From the NCBI GenBank assembly GCA_001820675.1, contig MHQO01000034.1:1-7500 (forward strand): DNA of 7,500 nt. Reading direction: 5' to 3'. Below are positions 1 to 4,896 of the stretch, piece by piece. Both the position numbers and the translations under genes were made by a program. Positions within the stretch are counted from its first letter, which is position 1, and each line of letters starts with the position of its first letter. Origin of the DNA: Candidatus Sungbacteria bacterium RIFCSPLOWO2_01_FULL_47_10 (GTDB lineage Bacteria; Patescibacteriota; Minisyncoccia; Sungbacterales; GWA2-42-14). The notes below the pieces were generated by a model. It was not told the DNA's origin, ran no database searches, and saw only the letters and a list, made by a program, of their open reading frames with translations.

Positions 1-2
1 TC

Positions 3-1073
3 GGGTCAAACGTGATTCGAATTCCGCCGATACCGGCCGACATGTATGTGCCAAGGGGGTGGTCCGGAGCGCCGGAGATGGTCATTTCGCAGATTACGGA
101 GGAATTGGTAAAGCGCGGCCACGATGTCACGCTTTTCGCGTCAGGCGACTCACAAACGACAGGAAGGCTCATAAGCGTCACGGATCGCGCGATGCTTTCG
201 ATTGTGGGCAAGGGCCCGCATGAACTGTACGAGCACGTCCTCGTTTCAAAAGCGTATCAAATGGCGCGCGAAGGGCATTTTGATATTATCCACAGCCATG
301 TCGATATCCGTTCGTCATATTACGCACCGCTTGTAGATACGCCGACGATCGTCACACTCCATAGTCCCATTGAAGGATTGCATAAAGATGTACTTTCGTA
401 TTACAAGCGCGACCAGTACTATGCGAGCATCAGCGATAATCAGCGAAAACCCCTTCCAGATCTTCAGTATGCCGTGACTGCATATAATGGTATTGAATTG
501 GACACCGTCCCGTTTTTTGACGTCGATGAAAAAGAAAATTATCTCGTATTCGCCGGTCGTATCGTAGATGCGAAAGGCCCGGCTGAAGCAATTGAAGTGG
601 CACGGAGGGCGGGCATGCCGATTGTGATTTTGGGATCTGCGGCTGATGAAGATACGAACGACTTTTGGCTAACAAAGATTAAGCCGCATATCGACGGCAC
701 CCATGTCATTCACAAGGGATTGATGCCGCGCGAGGAACTCTATCGGTATTTCGGAAAAGCGAAAGCATTCGTATTCCCCCTGAAATGGGAAGAGCCATTC
801 GGGCTGGTCTCGATTGAAGCGATGGCAACCGGAACGCCGACGATTGCGCTTCGGAGAGGATCTTTGCCTGAAATCGTCGAACATGGGACGAGCGGTTTTC
901 TTTGCGATACGATTGACGAAATGGTGGAAGCCGTTCAAAAAGCCGGGTCTATTGATCCAAAAGCATGCCGGAGAAGGGTTCAGGAGATGTTTACATTGGA
1001 GAAAGTCGTTGACCGATATGAAGAAGCATATCATTCAATTCTTGAAAAAGAATCGATAAAACGAATTGTATGA
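3..1073 (+). CDS. GT4-family glycosyltransferase (5'-partial)
   Basis: A retaining GT-B glycosyltransferase of family GT4, which would transfer a sugar from a nucleotide-sugar donor in the cytoplasm or at the inner membrane face. Numbering from the GTG at 12, the N-terminal Rossmann half holds HSH (94-96) and YNGIE (158-162). The C-terminal half opens with AGRI (181-184) and K188. The GT4 E-x7-E signature is E261 to E269 in WEEPFGLVSIEA. The frame is open to the left edge, and the codons before the GTG (Gly-Ser-Asn) look like the rest of the first beta strand, so the true start probably lies a few codons upstream of the window. About 353 residues is normal for the family. The expected Tyr-Gly-Gly-x-Glu donor loop is replaced by W17-S-G-A-P-E22. 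It ends in an ATGA overlap with the next gene, a related GT4. Family is sure; donor and acceptor are unknown. Confidence 0.9.
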   Translation, partial: GSNVIRIPPIPADMYVPRGWSGAPEMVISQITEELVKRGHDVTLFASGDSQTTGRLISVTDRAMLSIVGKGPHELYEHVLVSKAYQMAREGHFDIIHSHVDIRSSYYAPLVDTPTIVTLHSPIEGLHKDVLSYYKRDQYYASISDNQRKPLPDLQYAVTAYNGIELDTVPFFDVDEKENYLVFAGRIVDAKGPAEAIEVARRAGMPIVILGSAADEDTNDFWLTKIKPHIDGTHVIHKGLMPREELYRYFGKAKAFVFPLKWEEPFGLVSIEAMATGTPTIALRRGSLPEIVEHGTSGFLCDTIDEMVEAVQKAGSIDPKACRRRVQEMFTLEKVVDRYEEAYHSILEKESIKRIV

Positions 1074-2140
1074 AAAAAAAATTACGCATCGCACAGGTTG
1101 CGCCGTTGTGGTACACCATACCTCCGAAAAAATACGGAGGAGCGGAACGCATCATCGCGCATTTAACCGACGGTTTGACAGCGGCGGGACACTCGGTAAC
1201 GCTCTTTGCCTCACCGGGTTCGAAAACAAGGGCACAAAAGATCATCTCGATCCGATCACGGCCGCTTCGGGAGTCCGGCATTTCATGGAGTAACAAATAT
1301 TGGGATGTGATGAATGTCGCCGAGGCCGTACGGCTTGCAGAAGCCGGGCATTTCGATGTTGTTCATACCCATACCGATTTCGGCACGGTTTTTTTTGCCG
1401 GCATAAGCGCTGTTCCAATCGTTCGAACATTTCATAGCGGACTGTATGCAAATAAAGTAGCCGATGAATTTCATAAAACCCGGTATGATCTTTTGCGGTT
1501 GCGCAGACGCTATTTAAATGTCGTTTTTATCAGTCGGCGGATGAAAGAGCTTGCGGGGTTGCATTTCAGAAAAAGCACGGTGATTTATAACGGCATTGAT
1601 ACGGATAAATTCGTTTTTAACGGTCTTCCCGAAGATTATTTTTTGTGGGTGGGCAGAATTGAGAAAAAAAAGGGAATTGAAAACGCGATTGAGGCATCAC
1701 GCCGTTTTGGGTCGCGTCTTATTATTGCCGGACGGATTGATGAGGGTATGAGGACGTATTTCAAGAGCGTCATTCGCCCGCGGCTTTCGCGGACTATTCG
1801 GTATGTTGGCGAATTGAATGAAAAAGAACTGGTGCGAACGTACGGTAAGGCGCGGGCCCTTCTTAATCCGATCGAATGGGAAGAGCCGTTCGGGCTGGTC
1901 GTTGCCGAAGCGATGAGCTGCGGAACCCCCGTGATTGCGTATCGGAGGGGATCGATGCCGGAACTGATTGAACACGGAAAAACCGGCTATATTGTCGAAA
2001 GCGCTGTTTCGAATCTCATTGCGGCAATGAAAAAAATTGACCGGATAAACAGAACGGATGTTCGAGTACATGCCGTTTCAAAATTTAGCGCAAAGCGCAT
2101 GGTGGCGCAGTATGAAAAATTTTATTATGAATTGTTATGA
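1070..2140 (+). CDS. GT4-family glycosyltransferase
   Basis: A complete 356-residue GT4 (GT-B fold) glycosyltransferase. The N-terminus is canonical: RIAQVAPLW (6-14), the glycine loop Y22-G-G-A-E26, then HTH (99-101). The second half starts at VGRIEKKKG (194-202), whose basic residues sit where the nucleotide-sugar phosphates bind in this family. The E-x7-E motif is E272 to E280 (WEEPFGLVVAEA). It is a paralogue of the upstream gene: across the 39 residues around E-x7-E I count 26 identities. The start is fixed by the family-like N-terminus and by the ATGA overlap with the upstream stop, which points to translational coupling. There is no Shine-Dalgarno, and a run of nine A follows directly after the ATG. 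It ends in a second ATGA overlap with the TreT-like gene. The sugar specificity cannot be read from sequence. Confidence 0.93.
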   Translation: MKKKLRIAQVAPLWYTIPPKKYGGAERIIAHLTDGLTAAGHSVTLFASPGSKTRAQKIISIRSRPLRESGISWSNKYWDVMNVAEAVRLAEAGHFDVVHTHTDFGTVFFAGISAVPIVRTFHSGLYANKVADEFHKTRYDLLRLRRRYLNVVFISRRMKELAGLHFRKSTVIYNGIDTDKFVFNGLPEDYFLWVGRIEKKKGIENAIEASRRFGSRLIIAGRIDEGMRTYFKSVIRPRLSRTIRYVGELNEKELVRTYGKARALLNPIEWEEPFGLVVAEAMSCGTPVIAYRRGSMPELIEHGKTGYIVESAVSNLIAAMKKIDRINRTDVRVHAVSKFSAKRMVAQYEKFYYELL

Positions 2141-3429
2141 CGTCCCTCATCCTTCGGTCTCGTTTAAGCCAGAAAAACATCGACGACTATAAACCGTTTT
2201 CTCCAAAGACGGTGTTATTGTTGAAGAAAACAGCAAAGAAATTCCGCGGAAAAGCGATTATTCATATTAATGCAACCGCACATGGAGGCGGGGTTGTGGA
2301 AATTCTCAAAAGCCAGGTTCCGCTGGAGAGGTCTCTTGGTTTGAAAAGCTACTGGCTTGTTATCAAAGCGAAGCCATCGTTTTATGAAATAACGAAAAAA
2401 ATCCATAATTTGCTTCACGGCAAGGAGGGTGGTTTGACCGAGGGAGAGAAAAAAGAATATATCGCGGTGAATAAGGCCCTTGCGACGTCGTTTCGGGCGT
2501 TTTGCGGGAAGAACGGAATTTCATCCGGCATCGTCATCGTGCATGACCCCCAGCCGCTCGGAATGATTCATGGAATTCCGAAAGAGTTTTTTCCGGTTCT
2601 CCGGCTCCACATCGACCTGTTGACCCCGAATGTCGATGCGGTGCGCTTTTTTGAGCATTCAATGGATGCGTACCCCGTGATTGTCGTGAGCAATGCCGAG
2701 TATATAAATCCGCTTTCCGCGTTTGCATTTTCAAAAAAGATTTTCGTCCTTCCTCCGGCTCTCGACCCGCTGTCGGAAAAAAACGTTCCCATGACGCCGG
2801 AGGCGGCACGGATGATCCTTGCGCAGTTCAATATCAATTATCTGGACCCGATCGTCACGCAGGTATCCCGCTTTGATCCGTGGAAAGACCCCATGGGCGT
2901 TATTCAGGCATACTATATCGCAAAAAACAGTGTTCCGAATCTTCAGCTTGTTTTGGCCGGGTTTATTGTCGCGAAAGACGACCCGGAGGCGGAACGCATT
3001 TTTGATACGGTCAAAAAACACGCAAAAGGGGATCCGGATATTTTTCTTTTTTCGGATCCGCGGAACCTTGGGTCGGTATCGAATGAAATTTTTATCAGCG
3101 CACTATATACCGCAAGCTCCGTTGTCGTTCAAAAAAGCGTACGTGAAGGATTCGGACTCACCATGACGGAAGCCATGTGGAAGGGAAAGGTAGTTGTTGC
3201 GGGGGATACCTCGGGAGGGCGCCTTCAGATAAAAAATAACCGGACGGGGATTTTGGTAAAATCTCCCGAAGAGGCGGGACGGGCCATTGCCCGGCTTCTG
3301 AAAAGCGAAACAGTGCGCATACGGCTCGGCAGAGCGGCGCATCGTTCGGTGGCGCGCCGGTTTCTTTTACCGATATTTCTCTTGAAGAATATAAGACTCT
3401 ATTGCCGTGTTTCGGGAAAAAAGGTCTGA
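2137..3429 (+). CDS. treT: TreT-like trehalose synthase / GT4 glycosyltransferase
   Basis: A 430-residue GT-B enzyme resembling TreT, the trehalose glycosyltransferring synthase, which reversibly joins the glucose of an NDP-glucose to free glucose. Visible motifs in order: HINATAHGGGVVE near 49-61 (glycine-rich donor loop), HDPQP at 136-140, HIDL at 158-161 followed by TPN, SRFDPWKDP at 244-252 with R245 and K250 at the expected donor-phosphate positions, then QKSVREGFG with catalytic-type E337-x7-E345 and EAMWKGK after it. HDPQP, SRFDPWKDP and QKS-REGFGLT are, from memory, hallmarks separating TreT from ordinary GT4 enzymes. The Trp-Arg-Cys often preceding HID is replaced by L155-R-L. The start overlaps the upstream stop (ATGA), so it is coupled to two other GT4 genes. 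An intrinsic terminator lies 27 bases after the stop. Family is confident; trehalose as product is inference, since homologues may use other acceptors. Confidence 0.88.
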   Translation: MTSLILRSRLSQKNIDDYKPFSPKTVLLLKKTAKKFRGKAIIHINATAHGGGVVEILKSQVPLERSLGLKSYWLVIKAKPSFYEITKKIHNLLHGKEGGLTEGEKKEYIAVNKALATSFRAFCGKNGISSGIVIVHDPQPLGMIHGIPKEFFPVLRLHIDLLTPNVDAVRFFEHSMDAYPVIVVSNAEYINPLSAFAFSKKIFVLPPALDPLSEKNVPMTPEAARMILAQFNINYLDPIVTQVSRFDPWKDPMGVIQAYYIAKNSVPNLQLVLAGFIVAKDDPEAERIFDTVKKHAKGDPDIFLFSDPRNLGSVSNEIFISALYTASSVVVQKSVREGFGLTMTEAMWKGKVVVAGDTSGGRLQIKNNRTGILVKSPEEAGRAIARLLKSETVRIRLGRAAHRSVARRFLLPIFLLKNIRLYCRVSGKKV

Positions 3430-3456
3430 AACGCCACAGATTGCATTTTAAAATAA

Positions 3457-3487
3457 GGCGCGCCAATATACCGGCACGCCATTTTTT
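3457..3487 (+). terminator. Intrinsic terminator of the glycosyltransferase operon
   Basis: A hairpin with arms GGCGCGCC (3457-3464) and GGCACGCC (3473-3480), giving an 8-bp GC-rich stem with one C-A mismatch and an 8-base loop. It is followed by six T (3482-3487). It lies 27 bases after the TreT-like stop codon, so it should end that transcript. The A-rich bases before the left arm give the reverse strand a poorer T tract, so any reverse activity would be weak. Confidence 0.85.
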
Positions 3488-3536
3488 ACCCTGCGGATTC
3501 ATTCATTTGTGCCGTGTGTCGTGTTGATAATTTCAA

Positions 3537-3565
3537 TGGTAATTGTTTTCCTTCTATTTTATAAT
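3537..3565 (+). promoter_or_regulatory. Candidate sigma-70-type promoter
   Basis: A perfect TATAAT box lies at 3560-3565, in AT-rich DNA between the terminator and the thioredoxin-like gene, which is where a promoter for the second gene cluster is needed. The best -35 at 17-base spacing is TGGTAA (3537-3542), only 3 of 6 matches to TTGACA. A better -35 look-alike, TTGATA at 3524-3529, is too far away. The predicted start near 3572 would leave a leader of roughly 95 bases containing a small perfect inverted repeat, GCAAC-AATA-GTTGC (3575-3588). That repeat could be a minor hairpin or operator but is short enough to be chance. Confidence 0.45.
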
Positions 3566-3665
3566 AGTATCGTCGCAACAATAGTTGCAGTGAGAAGCCG
3601 TGATGCTCCGCGGGTTGCTCCATATAACCGAAACCTGCACCGTCTTTCATTGCTTTATGTACATT

Positions 3666-3929
3666 ATGAAAGAAGTAACCCTGGAAGAGTTGTCTTCACC
3701 GGGCTGTCAAATTTGCAAGGCGTTTGAGGAGTTTTGGCACTCAATCGAGAGCCATTTTCCAAATGTGAGGTATAAGAATATCAGTGCTACAACACCGGAA
3801 GGAATCGAAATGGCGGGAACCTATGAAATTTTTGCATCCCCCGGAATTGTCCTTAACGGGGAGCTTTTTTCTGCCGGGAAGTTTGATAAAGACAAATTTA
3901 TGAAGAAACTGAAAGAGGTTTCGCAATAA
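3666..3929 (+). CDS. Small thioredoxin-fold redox protein (CxxC)
   Basis: An 87-residue protein with a thioredoxin/glutaredoxin-like fold, similar in layout to the small 'redox-active disulfide' thioredoxins (Thioredoxin_3 type). The first strand (EVTLEEL) leads into SSPGCQICK with the redox pair C14-x-x-C17. A helix follows (19-30), then strand VRYKNIS, and a cis-proline-type motif S58-P59-G-I-V-L-N-G before a short hairpin and a C-terminal lysine-rich helix. It should reduce or exchange disulfides. I chose ATG 3666 because the fold begins immediately after it; GTG 3600, ATG 3603 and ATG 3657 are in frame but add a Cys-containing stretch that does not fit the fold or make a convincing signal peptide. 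None has a clear ribosome binding site. As called it is cytoplasmic. It is the first gene after the candidate promoter and precedes genes for a membrane protein and a cysteine-rich exported protein. Its partner is unknown. Confidence 0.85.
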   Translation: MKEVTLEELSSPGCQICKAFEEFWHSIESHFPNVRYKNISATTPEGIEMAGTYEIFASPGIVLNGELFSAGKFDKDKFMKKLKEVSQ

Positions 3930-3963
3930 AGAAGCATAACGGAAATGCAATACCGTATGTAAT

Positions 3964-4878
3964 ATGAAAAAATTCATCCTCGACATTTGGAGAGAAAGTT
4001 TTATCTTGTTTCGGGCGCGTTTTTTGATCTTTTTGACGATTGCATATTTCTCAACCGCGCTTACGGAACTTTCGCATCAGATTATCTTTGAGGAAAATCT
4101 TGCACTGCGATATTCATCGTCGTTTTTTTCCCCTCTTCATCCGTATCTGTTGATTCCGGCGCTTCTCGGCACGTTTTTTACGCTTGCCGGTTTTGCAGCA
4201 CTCTATTTTTCTTTTGGCGGCGCGGGGATTGCGGATGCGGTCATGCGCGGCTTAAAAAATCTCCACCGTTATGCCGGCCTCTTCATCCTTGGCGGCGCGG
4301 CCGTCTATGTTCTTTTCATCGGCGTTCCATTTCTTTTTTCGCTTGCCCTGCGTCTCATTGATTACGTTCCGCCGACTCTTTTTGCGGATCGCTACGGCAT
4401 GGTCATCACGCTCCCTTTGATAGTTGTATCGCTCTTGCCCGCACTATACGTTCTCATCTCCTTTGCGATTGCGCCTTTTATTCTTTTATATGAGGAATGC
4501 GGAATTATCCGCTCGTTTCTCTTGAGCTATACTCGCCAGCACAAAAATAATTTTTTCCGTTCGGCGCTTCTTCTCGTATCTTCGTTTCTTGTCCTTGCCG
4601 CACTATATCTTATTCTTCGAAGGTTACTGTTTGACATCAAACTTGCTTTTATTCCCGACCTTTCATTTCGGGGAGAATCGATGCTGAGGGTATTCGCATA
4701 TTCCGTTCCCTGGGTGTTGGTCGCGGTTTTTTTCGACCTCATTGTGTATGAATTATATCTTCGTCTCAAGCCACAGGAGCATGGTACCAAAGAGTCTGAT
4801 GAGAAAAATGATGGTGTTCGGGATCATACTCTGGCTACGGGGAGTGTTGGGTCTCAATCGGAATTACCCGGCGCGTGA
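3964..4878 (+). CDS. Six-helix integral membrane protein, function unknown
   Basis: A 304-residue polytopic membrane protein that I cannot assign to a characterised family. Hydrophobic segments lie near residues 20-38, 61-84, 104-128, 146-170, 200-222 and 241-266, so six helices with both ends probably cytoplasmic. Basic residues before the first helix (K2, K3, R10, R17, R19), in the loop 95-102 and around 191-199 agree with that by the positive-inside rule. The overall pattern resembles uncharacterised membrane families with paired helices and a conserved amphipathic stretch between them (here GGAGIADAVMRGLKN and EECGIIRSFLLSYTRQHK). The last 38 residues are hydrophilic and low in complexity (Lys, Asp, Glu, Ser, Gly), likely a disordered tail. 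It lies 34 bases after the thioredoxin-like gene and 18 bases before the exported protein gene, so probably co-transcribed. No Shine-Dalgarno is visible. A role in envelope function is only inferred from context. Confidence 0.85.
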   Translation: MKKFILDIWRESFILFRARFLIFLTIAYFSTALTELSHQIIFEENLALRYSSSFFSPLHPYLLIPALLGTFFTLAGFAALYFSFGGAGIADAVMRGLKNLHRYAGLFILGGAAVYVLFIGVPFLFSLALRLIDYVPPTLFADRYGMVITLPLIVVSLLPALYVLISFAIAPFILLYEECGIIRSFLLSYTRQHKNNFFRSALLLVSSFLVLAALYLILRRLLFDIKLAFIPDLSFRGESMLRVFAYSVPWVLVAVFFDLIVYELYLRLKPQEHGTKESDEKNDGVRDHTLATGSVGSQSELPGA

Positions 4879-4896
4879 TGTAAGTATTTTGACTGC

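Noticed and set aside
12..14. GTG at 12 as the true start of the first glycosyltransferase
   Set aside because: The frame is open to the edge and the upstream codons fit the first beta strand; the real start is probably outside the window.
2534..2837. Overlapping antisense frames in the TreT-like gene
   Set aside because: They oppose a fully supported gene with family motifs and show no recognisable protein features.
3030..3059. Seven-base inverted repeat GGATCCG / CGGATCC inside the TreT-like gene
   Set aside because: It arises from two Asp-Pro codon pairs (GAT CCG), has a 16-base spacer and no T tract suited to termination; probably coincidence.
3600..3665. Extended N-terminus for the thioredoxin-like protein from GTG 3600 or ATG 3603
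   Set aside because: The added 22 residues contain two Cys and no clear signal peptide, and the fold begins directly after ATG 3666.
3509..3727. GTG-started 72-residue frame with a hydrophobic start (MVIVFLLFYN from ATG 3536)
   Set aside because: It spans the candidate promoter, overlaps the thioredoxin-like gene by 62 bases, and its second half is an out-of-frame reading of that gene; AT-rich spacer DNA easily encodes hydrophobic residues.
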